Positions 49,281 to 59,064 of a stretch of 64,000 nt of DNA are shown one piece after another. Both the position numbers and the translations under genes were made by a program. How positions within the stretch are numbered: position 1 is the stretch's first letter; every line of letters begins with the position of its first letter. Source of the stretch: Suillus spraguei (taxonomy: Eukaryota; Basidiomycota; Agaricomycetes; Boletales; Suillaceae); the NCBI GenBank assembly GCA_016800925.1, contig JABCPU010000108.1, positions 62,001 to 126,000 on the forward strand, given 5' to 3'. Below the pieces are notes generated by a model, which was not told the origin of the DNA, made no database searches, and saw only the letters and a program-made list of their open reading frames with translations.

Positions 49281-52200
49281 TCAATACTCTGTTAGGCTCG
49301 TGTACTCCCGAGTCAGTAAACTAAGCTTATACCACCGTAGACACTTCAGTAACGTGACGGTATGAACCCGATGTTTGGAGGAGATATTGCTACATGTGCA
49401 GGTCAGGTCATTAGTCTGAGCAATCATTGAAACACGCACCTTTGCAATTTTCTCGCCTTCTGATAAGATAGGGAGACAATATTTTAGATCTTTCAAACAC
49501 CATTGCCTCGCAAGCCAGGAGAGGAGATTACGATCCCAGAAAGATCGAAATATCTGGGAGAGCCTCTCGTCACGTGGATTCGGTGCTCGTAAGAGATGAA
49601 CAATCCAGTTTTGACATGCGTAGTTGAGAGCATCAGAAGCAGAACGACTTTCTTCCTGTGCTTCATATGCGAAACTTGAAAAAACCTTCATTGTATGAAT
49701 GATCTCTATGTCTGGTGAAAGATGACCATGTGGTAATGCTTCAGAGGAATGATCCTGGTGCCTCATTGCTAGGAATGCCGGAAACATCAGGAAATCCGGT
49801 AATGTTTTGAACTGCTGGATAGCTTGAAAAACCGGGTGCAGGCGCATGTCTGGGGTGATTGTGTACTCTCTGAGTGCCTCTACAGTCCTCGAAAATTCTT
49901 CCATGGTCCCCCAGATTGTGGTCTGCCATGCTTGACCATGTGGCGTTAATAGCCAGTCTCGCCCTCCATGGTTCTGTAGCCAGTCCCGACCACCCTCTGT
50001 CTGCAACCATTTTCGTCCGCAATTTTCCTGTAGCCATCTTCGCCCGCCCTCTGCCTGCAACCAGTCTCGTCCACCCTCTGCCTGCAGCCAGTCTTCGCCA
50101 CCTAGGATCTGTAGCCATTTTCGTCCGCATTGGCTCTGCAGCCAGTCTTGCCCACCCTGGGTCCACAGCCAGTCTTCACCGCTCCGAGTCTGCAGCCAGC
50201 GTCGGCCGTGCAGGGTCAGCAACCAGGATTCACCACTCCTAGTCTGCGGCCAGCCTTGCCCGCAAAAGGTCTGCAGGCATTTTTGTGCAGCATGGGTTTG
50301 CAGCCAACCTAGCCCGGCCTGGGTTTCTAGCCAATGGCATCCAGCCTGAGTCTGTAACCAGTAGCGGCCGGCCTGGGTCTGCAGCCAGTCTTGCTCTTCC
50401 GAGGTCTGCAAATTTCTCACGCCATGGATCTGCAGCCAGGATTCGTCCCATGTCTGCACAAGGTCTGTGCTACTGAGAGGTGGAAGCGAGGGCGGGGATG
50501 AGAAGAGCTGGTAAGGTGGGGGTGAGTGTTGCTGAAAAAACACTCGCTTGCCCCAGTTCTGCAGCCAGGCCTTTCCCCGCGAGGGCGAGGGCGAGGGCAA
50601 GAATAGCTGGGAAGGCTGGGGCAATTGTTGCTGAAACGACACCCGCTTGCTGGCCTTTCCCCACCGCGTCGGCAACCACCGTGACTGCGTTCCTCCATCA
50701 GTCAGCAGCCAGTCTTTCCTGCCCACTGTCTGCAACCATTCTTGACCTCGCTCGGTCTGTAGCCACCCTCGCCCACCCTCAATCTGGAACCAACTACGAC
50801 CTCCCTCGGTCCCTAGCCAGATTAGCCCGCTTGTAGACTGTAACCAGTTTTGACCTCCCTCGGTCTTTAGCCACATTCGCCCGTCCTCGCTCTGTAACCA
50901 CCTTCGACCTCCCTCGGTTTCTAGCCAGATTGGCCCGTGTGTAGACTGTCCTCCCTCGGTCTTTAGCCACACTCGCCCATCCTCGGTCTTTAGCCACACT
51001 CGCCCATCCTCAGTCTGTAACCAGCTTCGACCTCCCTCAGTCTGTAACCAGCTTCGACCTCCCTCGGTCTCTAGCCACCATCGCCCCTCCCGAGTCTGTA
51101 GCCACCTTAGGCCACTCACCGTCTCCAACCAGCTTCGACCTCCCTCGGTCTTGAGCCACACTCGCCCGTCCTGAATCTGTAGCCACTCTAGGCCACTCGC
51201 CGTCTCCAACCAGCTTCAACCTCCCTCTGTTTCTAGTCGCATTCGCCTGCCCGTAGTCTGTAACCAGTCTCCACCTTCTTTGGTCAGTAGCCACAGTCGC
51301 CCGTTCTCAGTCTGTAACCAGCTTCGATCTCCCTCGGTCTCTAGCCACACTCGCCCGTCTTCAGTCTGCAACCAGTTTCGACCTCCCTCAGCCCCTAGCC
51401 ACATTAGCCCGCTCGCTGTCTGCAACCAGCTTCGACCTCCCTCTGTCTTTAGCCACAGTAGCAGGCCCCCACCCTGCAACCAGCATCGACCTCCTTCGGT
51501 CTCTAACCACACCCGCCCACCCTCAGCCTGCAACCAGCTTCGACCTCCCTCGATCGCTAGCCACACACTCCCGCTCGCAGTCTGCAACCAGCTTCGACCT
51601 CCCATGGTCTGTAGCCATACTTGCCCATCCTCAGTCTGCACCCAGCCTTGACCTCCTTTGGTCTGTAGCCATACTCGCCCGCCCCCACTCTGCAACCAGT
51701 CTTGACCTCCCTTGGTCTGTAGCCACACTCGCCCGTCCTCAGTCTGTAACCAGCTTCGACCTCCCTCGGTCTCTAGCCACACTCTCCCGTGCTCGGTCTG
51801 TAACCAGCCTTGACCTCCCTCAGTTTGTACCCACATTCGCACGCCCCGACTCTGCAGCCAGGTCTTTCCCCACTCCGTCAGCAACCATTGTGCTCCCCCG
51901 TCGGTCGGCAACCATTGTGTTCCCCCGTCGGTCAGCAGCCAATCCTTCCCCCTCTGGGTCACCAGCCAGTCTTTCCCTCCTGCAGTCTGTAGCCAGGCAT
52001 GCCCGTCCAGAGTTCCTAGCCAGCATTGTAACTCTGAACTGCGATATTCCTGAAGCCATAGCAGACTTATAAGAACTTGCAGAGGCTCTGGTGGCTGCAC
52101 CATGAAAGATGATAAGTGTTCTAAGGTCTGAGGATCGGGGGATTCGATAGCTTGACTCTGCCTATTCAATTGTGAGAGTATGTCGAGGAGGGTTGTGCTT

Positions 52201-53609
52201 TCTGGAATCTCGCGCACTATCAAGTGGAGAGAGGAAAGTGCGAGTAGGGAGTGCGGTGATGTGATATATTTCACTTGAGGGAGACTGCAGTTGGAGCGAT
52301 GGGAAACATAGTCACGAACGGATGAGTGATATATATTCACGGGGAGACTGTTGTCGGTGGGAACATCTATGAGAGACCGCAGTTGCACTAACACTCTTTC
52401 GACGTCCTTTCCCTGACCAGGGCCAAGAAGCTTCGAGATTTGTGACATAGGCAAGGGATCTGCAAGGGCAGCAACAACGGACAGGTGCAGGTATGCCTGC
52501 GTCGGATCGGCGCATGTGGAGAGAATACGGTCGTACAACTTGTACACCTCCGTTCCTGGAAGGAGGTCACTCGCTAGTTCGAGCAGGAGCTCAAGTCGGT
52601 CGTAAGGATCATTGTGTCGATCATCGATGAACTTCATCATTGTGGAAGCTACGATGAAACGTCTTCCAGCTCGGTTCGCTAGTCGCTCGAGCAGAACCTT
52701 CGTTGGCTGCGGAAAAGTGGGAAAGCGACTTTGCAGTTTTGTGAAGGAATGCTGCAAGAAAAGATAGATGTCTTCGTCGACATCTGCGCCGTCTAGCGAA
52801 ATGGTGGCAGCAACGCCCTGTCCGGAAATCTTCACTGGTATCTCACACACGAGCGGGCGCACATCTTTATGCTGCATGGCTTCATGGATATGCGCTTCCG
52901 AGCGGCTCGTAACTAGAATGTGTGTCACAGGCAGATTAGGATCCTGAAGAGCTTGGGCGAGCAAGGAGATAAGTTCAGCAACCTCAATTTCGGATTTATT
53001 TTCACTCGAGGGTTCAATTGTAGGTTGACCAAGGGATTCTGGTGCGGATTTATCAAGAGATTCCGTGCATTCATCAAGGGCATCAATGATAAATGCCAAA
53101 GGCGGACAGTCGCGCAGCCTAGATTTGAGCTGCCGCAGAGGTCGGGAAAACAACGCCTCCATCTGGTCGCGAAGAGACCCATCAGGTTGTAGGAGGGCAG
53201 GGTCATCAAGGACGGCTCTATTCACGTACTGCCTAACGCTGGGGAAATTGGTGGCCAGCTGGTAGGCAAGCGTCGCAAAGAAACGATCAGTTGTACGCCG
53301 ATTTGTGTGCTTGCGGGAGAAAAAGAACGTTCCTGCGAGCCGTTTCTCCACATCCGTCTCCTCTGTTACTTTGAGACCTCTCATCTTTTCCGCTACAGTA
53401 AACGCAACAGCAGACTTTCCAACGCCCGCTGTGCCATGGAGCCAAACGAGTTGATTCTTCGATTTGTCGTTTAATACTTTGTAGATGTATTCGAGGAGGG
53501 CCACCCGGGTGCCTTCCAAACATTGGGGATGGGGTAAGCGTTCACGAGAGTCATATTGAGCGCCCTTGACAGCGACCTGGGCCAACTTCTCCCAAGTGCC
53601 TTCGGACAT
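49281..53609 (-). CDS. NACHT NTPase with W-L-Q-T nonapeptide repeats, copy 1 (in-frame TGA)
   Basis: STAND-type NTPase, about 1440 codons. It lacks an N-terminal effector domain: the protein begins MSEGTWEKLAQVAVKGAQYD at ATG 53609, and a frame upstream is blocked by stops and a 5' intron. The NACHT domain has Walker A LHGTAGVGKSAVAF (about residues 60-72), a hydrophobic Walker B LAFIIDALDEC (about 173-183) and ITHILVTSRSE-type sensor context. A winged-helix-like region follows to about residue 530. Then come about 68 nine-residue repeats W-L-Q-T-E-G-G-R-x in two arrays around a Pro/Ser linker (about 50445-50690), and a helical C-terminal domain (FWDRNLLSWLARQWCLKDLK). The frame is broken once, by TGA at 51216-51218, where a repeat arginine codon (CGA elsewhere) is expected; it then stays open for 642 codons. 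Probably a recent null allele. The last exon after EGEKIAK is unresolved. Confidence 0.85.
49925..52022 (-). repeat. 27-bp coding repeat array of NACHT copy 1
   Basis: About 68 units encode the nonapeptide W-L-x-T-x-x-G-R/Q-x. Tryptophan is almost invariant, and the glycine at position 7 is the next most conserved residue. Units before the linker tend to alternate between ending in V and ending in S/D/G, giving a 54-bp (18-residue) higher-order period. The linker at about 50445-50690 separates roughly 50 upstream units from 18 downstream ones. Confidence 0.9.
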
Positions 53610-53615
53610 ATCCAA

Positions 53616-55431
53616 AAACTGGTAATGATGTCAGAGAAGGAAAGACGGAAAAATAGGTGGGTGGGTACACTCACCTTGACTGTTCAACGAAGGGATGATG
53701 ATAACGGTAACGCAGATCAGTGTGAGATCAAGTCTTACTAGTCAACTAAAGACAGTGGGGTTAGAAACCATAGGAGCGGCAATTACCTTGCGACTTACCA
53801 AGACGCTGATCCAAGGATAGAAGGCGAAGTTGTAACTTAGATCTGTTAAGGCGGGTAATGATATCGTGGAACAATGTTGTGTAGTAAGTTGCAAGAATTA
53901 CTCGAGATGGAATGGAATGATGTAGATGGTGGTGGAATGCTACTGAAAAACGACGAGGCGCTTTATTCGGCAGGTTTGCAGCCTCAGGAAAATTACCATG
54001 ACTGCCACACCAAAACATGCATTCAACATGCATACCGCACGTCGCAGCAGGCCCAACCCGGACCCCTTCTCTAATCAAAGACTTGTCGAAAATGATTACA
54101 TAATAATCAATGAACGTTCAGAACGTTGAATGTATGTTATTATTCTCGTGTCTTGGCGTACCGTGGAAACTCGGGCTTAAACCCAAACTATGTACGCCTG
54201 GCCCATTCAGCCTACATAGCTAAATAAAAGTTCAGTTTCCCAACACCTAGGGTGCATAATCCAGTACCCGCATGTAAAAGCACGATGATATACACAGGTT
54301 GGCCTTCTTTTTAGAACACCGTAGTTTGAATGACGTTGAGTGGTTTTAACCGCTGCAGGCAGTCTTACCGATTTACAAGGACTCCAGAGCTAGAATGCGA
54401 TTGGATGATAAAATGGCCATAACTTCATACTAGGGATGCTGTTCCATTTTATGTATGGAACACATTCCAAGCCGAGGGCTTGGCAGAGGCTGTACGAGTT
54501 GTGCAAACTCAGAATGAAAGTGAGTAGAGACGAAGAGTGCAAGAGGAGGTAAATTGGCATCTAAACTGCCCCGTGAGCAAGAGGTATAGCAATCGCCAAC
54601 TGCCTGTCCAGTTTCTTTCCCTATGCTTGAATATTGATATCATTAGTTCACAGATAAGGCGATGGCGAGGATCAGCAGATTCATCGTAAAATAGTACGTC
54701 TGCCTGGTCTCATAGGCATATCATTCAGTATAACATTCAATTTTTTGTTTACAACAATAGCACGCAGTGGCTGCATCCTCAGACGAGGAAAGATCTCGTC
54801 AAACGCAATCCCCCATAGATATCCACCATTCGACGTTCACAACCATACGTTGATAGCATCTCAGCGGTCTGCATTCATATTTATGAGTTGCATCGAATTG
54901 AAACACAACAACTTGAACAAATGGAAGGTGGGTTATTTTTGCTTGATTGCTGTGAAGAAAGCGTTACCTAAACCAACACAGCAAGGTGCTTACCCCACGT
55001 GTAGACAATGTATATGGTACGTAATTTTTGCAGCATGTGTTCCGGTTCCAGAATGTGACGGATGCCAATTCCGAACGACTATTAGCATGTTCCGGTATCT
55101 CGCATCAGTGCAGGGAGACTCGTACGTTTTTTGGGGGGTTTTACGAAGGCAATACAATGCTGTATGATCATAGGAGTAGGAGAAGAAGGCTAACGTACGT
55201 GAAAATGTGCTCAATATAAATCCACAGGTTCTTGGGTCTATTCGTTCAGAGCAGGGTTCCCGAGCCTTCGAGGACGAGAACTCCTTGTATCCCTTCCAGC
55301 GCTCTTAGAGAGTCTCCAAGTCACCGCCGTTATCAGAGGTCGCCAATTGTGAGATTATCACCATCCATATGACATTTGCTGCTTTCTAACATTCCTAGAC
55401 TATTTTCAAGTCACCGGACGGCGTTCTTACC
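53616..55431. other. Divergent upstream region between NACHT copy 1 and the HET gene
   Basis: 53616-54310 is shared with 63142-64000 and contains the NACHT 5' UTR with a GT-AG intron (about 53634-53675). The remainder to 55431 holds no recognised gene; a plus-strand frame of 140 codons (54745-55167) has no motif. Confidence 0.5.
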
Positions 55432-57006
55432 ATGAGCGCCTCTGCTGCCGCAACAGACAGCCACGACCCCCTCAAAAATCTCGTTCAGGACGTATTCAAC
55501 GAATATGTCACCAATGAGATGCCCATTCACCTACTTCATATCACCAAAGACGACGAGAAGACAAAAGTCCAACTCGTGGACAGGGATTTCGTTACGGAGC
55601 ACTTCAAGAATAAAAAGGTTCCCGACAACATTTACGCATATTTTGCTGACAAGATGCTCGTGGACGGGGAGGAGAGAGAAGATCGTATCAGAGAGCGCGT
55701 GAAGAAGGAGCTGAAATATGCTATTTTCTCGCATAGGTGGGGCGAGCAAGAGCCTCTGTTTCATGAGATGTCGAAGGAACCGATGGAAGTCCCTGATGTC
55801 CACAGGCCAGGATGGAAGAAGCTTCAACGATTTTGTCGTGCAGCGAAGGATGTCCACGACTGCGAATTCGCTTGGAGCGATACGTGCTGCATAAACAAAA
55901 TAAGCAGCTCAGAGTTGGACGAATCCATCCGTTCCATGTTTCGCTGGTACAGAAATTCCCATGTATGCATCACTTTCCTTTCGAGAACGGCAGACTTCGT
56001 TGCTCTTAAACTCCAGGAGAAGGAAAAAGAAATTGACGCTTGGTTCGAAAGAGGATGGACGCTTCAAGAGCTCCTTGCTCCATCGCAAATCAAATTCTAC
56101 GGATCAAACTGGGAGCCCCTCACAGGCTCTATGAACGACAGATGCAACAAAGACATCATGGATAAGATATCATCACTCACTGGCATTGATATGAAAGATC
56201 TTGAATCATTCACTCCTGGTATAGACCGAGTGCCTGACAAGATGTTGTGGGCATCCAGGAGGCGAACGACTCGCACCGAAGACATGGCGTACTCCCTCAT
56301 CGGAATATTCGACATCAGCCTCATGATTACGTATGGTGAAGGCAACAGAGCCTTCTTCCGTCTCATGGAGGAGATAATAAAGAGATACGACAAATGGGAT
56401 GTGTTTTTATGGAGCGGTCGTTGTTCCCGCTTTAACGCGGCTCTCCCAGATGCTCCGGACTCTTATACTCCGCGCTGCCATGCTCCGCACTGCGCTGCAC
56501 CGCGCTGCCCTGCCCCGCATTGCCCTTCCCCGCACTGCTGTGCTACAGGGTGTATTAAAACACTCCAGAATACAATTGACCTGGCCGCACACTACGAGTA
56601 CGGAGATAGGTGCTTTGCCTTGACCAATCACGGACTCGAAATCCGGGTGCTCCTACTGACCGTCAATTTAAAGGACACCAGTGAAGAGTCACCTGACTCG
56701 AGATCGAGATGTCTTTCGTTCGAGCATGAACACTTTACGGTGAAGGCAAGGCACATTGGATCAAAGCCTGGCCGTTATGATAAGAGCTGGGCAGTAGGTG
56801 TCCTGGACTATTCCATCGGCGATGGAGGGTACGTCGACAGATTTCCACGGGAAACCCCATATACCGCGTTCCTGCTGTCCTCAGATAAACATGTACCTGA
56901 ACATCTACCAGCAACTGCAAAGTGGAAGAAAGAGATGACAAAGGAAGTTATTAGATTTAGTCCTCGCGATCACGTACCAGGACCTGTGACTCTGTTATAC
57001 CTTTAG
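55432..57006 (+). CDS. HET domain protein with cysteine pentapeptide insert
   Basis: Single-exon gene, 524 residues, start MSASAAATDSHDPLKNLVQD in good context (TTACCATGAG). HET domain motifs: LKYAIFSHRWGEQEPLFHEM (about residues 92-111), CEFAWSDTCCINKISSSELD, FERGWTLQELLAPSQIKFYG and TRTEDMAYSLIGIFDISLMI. Such proteins mediate vegetative incompatibility and programmed cell death in fungi. After the HET domain (about residues 346-373) is an unusual insert of five-residue units with Cys every fifth position (CHAPH, CAAPR, CPAPH, CPSPH), encoded by a 15-bp tandem repeat. The C-terminal region is of unknown function. It lies between two NACHT genes on the opposite strand, which suggests a shared recognition locus. 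It differs in architecture from the TPR-HET gene at 15.8 kb. Confidence 0.88.
   Translation: MSASAAATDSHDPLKNLVQDVFNEYVTNEMPIHLLHITKDDEKTKVQLVDRDFVTEHFKNKKVPDNIYAYFADKMLVDGEEREDRIRERVKKELKYAIFSHRWGEQEPLFHEMSKEPMEVPDVHRPGWKKLQRFCRAAKDVHDCEFAWSDTCCINKISSSELDESIRSMFRWYRNSHVCITFLSRTADFVALKLQEKEKEIDAWFERGWTLQELLAPSQIKFYGSNWEPLTGSMNDRCNKDIMDKISSLTGIDMKDLESFTPGIDRVPDKMLWASRRRTTRTEDMAYSLIGIFDISLMITYGEGNRAFFRLMEEIIKRYDKWDVFLWSGRCSRFNAALPDAPDSYTPRCHAPHCAAPRCPAPHCPSPHCCATGCIKTLQNTIDLAAHYEYGDRCFALTNHGLEIRVLLLTVNLKDTSEESPDSRSRCLSFEHEHFTVKARHIGSKPGRYDKSWAVGVLDYSIGDGGYVDRFPRETPYTAFLLSSDKHVPEHLPATAKWKKEMTKEVIRFSPRDHVPGPVTLLYL
56461..56540 (+). repeat. 15-bp coding minisatellite in the HET gene
   Basis: About five units of the type CGCTGCC-x-TGCTCCG encode Cys-x-Ala/Ser-Pro-His/Arg. 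Units differ slightly, so the array is not brand new. Length polymorphism is likely. Confidence 0.75.
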
Positions 57007-59064
57007 CATGACTTTCGTTATCAAGCGCCTACTCCTAGATTTTCGGCCCATTATGTTTGCGTACGCGCTCTCGATGTATATGTTGATCGTTAGTTATACC
57101 ATAACACTGTCAACCGCTAGAATTATGGGTCTAATACGTGCCTTGAAGTACACATACTTCTCCTCACTCGCCATCATCATAGGCATTGCAGTGCTCCCTG
57201 CAAAGGGTTGTGCAAGCTAGGTCGGTATTGTTGGACGCGCAGATCCTCTGGCAGGGTTAGTGTTGGTGTGAAACATTGGCGAAAGGAAGGTTTGAGCCCA
57301 GATAGCCGAGCGCTAGGCTAAAAAAAGCATCAGCTCATGAATCTGGTCTCTTTGGGGGCGTGAGTTCGAATCTGAGACACTCTGTTCAAACGTTGTTGGT
57401 AGACACAGTTTTTGGATTTTTACATAAGCGTTTCATTTCAGTGGTTTTGCAGATGAGCCATCTGCATCAAGCAAAACCACTGCTTAACTTGCGCGTATTA
57501 CGGACACTTACGAACGCTTACCACTTCAGTAGTACACTCATGGATTGGTGGAGATGCCCTTCACTGTTTATTTCTCCATTCTAAACTCACGAGAAATGCA
57601 AATTGCAAGTTTCAACTTGAGTATTGATATGGAGATTTCCTGTTCCCGGAAGGTTTTCGTACTATAATGAAAAGCCGTCACAGCGACGGCAACACTAAGC
57701 AGACAAACAGTAACGTGGAAGAGTGTATGATTGATGCGGCGGTAAGAAAGAGTGAATCCTACATCTGGATACGTTACGCTATATGTATATACGGGGTAGT
57801 GTCCTATACGGTGTCCAATCAGGTGAGTGAAAGTGTGTTGCGTCATCGTCTGTGCATAGTAAGCGTCATGCTTACATATAAAGTAGTTGCTTTTTTAACT
57901 TTCGCTTTCGGTCAGCGTTTTTGGCAAAGTCCCTCGCTCACCGACCGTTTCAAATATCAGATGGCAGTCAGTCGCAACCCACAGACTCAGATGTTCAAAC
58001 ATGCTGGAAAATGGTCCTTGTCTACTTGCAGTACAGGACGTCGCAGTAAGTGAAGACACAAAAGTATCTTGAATTTAACACCTTGATTGTTTGCCACAGT
58101 ACCTTATTTCATGTGTCAAGCGCATTTCTAATATATTTCTATAAGAACACGAAGTACTCTACAGAAGGCGAGGGATATTGAAGTGTATCTTGCCGCCATC
58201 GAATGAATATTACATAGGGATGGGTTGACCTACAAGCATGTATGTAAAATATGTCTTAATGAAAGGACTCTGGCTTGGAGAACCAGGGTTCCAGTCAGAC
58301 ATGTTGGGGATGAATCAATGGTCGATGTAGAGCGACTCGTTGACATCACTCACTAGCAGGATTTATACCACGGGGCAGCCTGAGTGAGTGCCTGGATGGA
58401 CTATCATTGTCATATGATCCAAAGACAATTGTTTTCGAGGGAGACGAAGAGACAACGATCTCGCTAAAATGTTAGAGTTGCAGAAACTGAGTAGCCCATT
58501 TAACTCAAATGATGAGGAATTTGGAGGCTTACCTTTGACAAAACTGTAGTGTCTTGCACAATGAGGGCTTGGTTGCTTGACAAGGTTACCTGCAGTTGGT
58601 GGTAACCACCACCATGTGCGGCTTGTCGCAGGTCAGTGTGTAGTACAAATACATGTAAAACTTCAAACTTCAAACATTGAAGTCCATCGGTGTCTGTCGG
58701 GTTCTAACCCTTTCTGGGAACCGAAATTAAAATGGTACAAACAAAGAGTTGACAACTCTTGACCGTGACAACTTAAGAATTGAGCACGCCTATTGGGATC
58801 CTGAAAAGTCCATGCATTATGAGCATATCTACTGTAAATATATTTTCACGTAAGTACAGGCGTCGAGGATTTTTCGCGCATCATTGAAGAAAGTGTCAAT
58901 ACTCCGTAGGCTTGCGTGCTCCTGAGTAAGTAAACTAAGCTTACAGTGGCACCGTCGACACTTCAGTAACGTGATGGTATGAACCCGATAACTTCAAGCT
59001 GGTTACTAAGGTGACCCCGAGGTTTGGAGGGGACGTTGCTACATGCGCACGTGAGGTCGTGAGT
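57007..59064. other. Gene-free stretch between the HET gene and NACHT copy 2
   Basis: A 70-codon hydrophobic open frame starts 2 nt after the HET stop (57008-57220), and a 128-codon frame lies at 57667-58053. Neither has a recognisable motif. A tRNA-like segment sits at 57293-57384. From about 58865 the sequence matches the 3' flank of NACHT copy 1. Confidence 0.4.
57293..57384 (+). other. tRNA-like segment with pol III A and B boxes (tRNA relic or SINE head)
   Basis: TAGCCGAGCGCTAGG resembles an A box of a class II (Leu/Ser) tRNA, and GAGTTCGAATCT about 45 bp later resembles a B box. The acceptor and T stems do not pair properly, so a working tRNA is unlikely. Confidence 0.3.

Larger units (their letters stand above)
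49250..54310. repeat. Segmental duplication, left copy (NACHT block)
   Basis: The NACHT gene, its 3' flank (GAAGAAAGTGTCAATACTC near 49270) and 5' flank (AGAAACCATAGGAGC near 53764; GTAAAAGCACGA near 54272) recur in the same order and strand at 58865-64000. The right copy reaches the window edge, so the full length is unknown. Confidence 0.85.

Noticed and set aside
57008..57220. Hydrophobic 70-codon frame directly after the HET stop as a small membrane protein
   Set aside because: A start 2 nt after a eukaryotic stop codon would not normally be translated, and the region fits a 3' UTR.
57293..57384. Functional tRNA-Leu/Ser
   Set aside because: The acceptor and T stems do not pair and the anticodon arm is irregular. 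Listed only as a tRNA-like relic.
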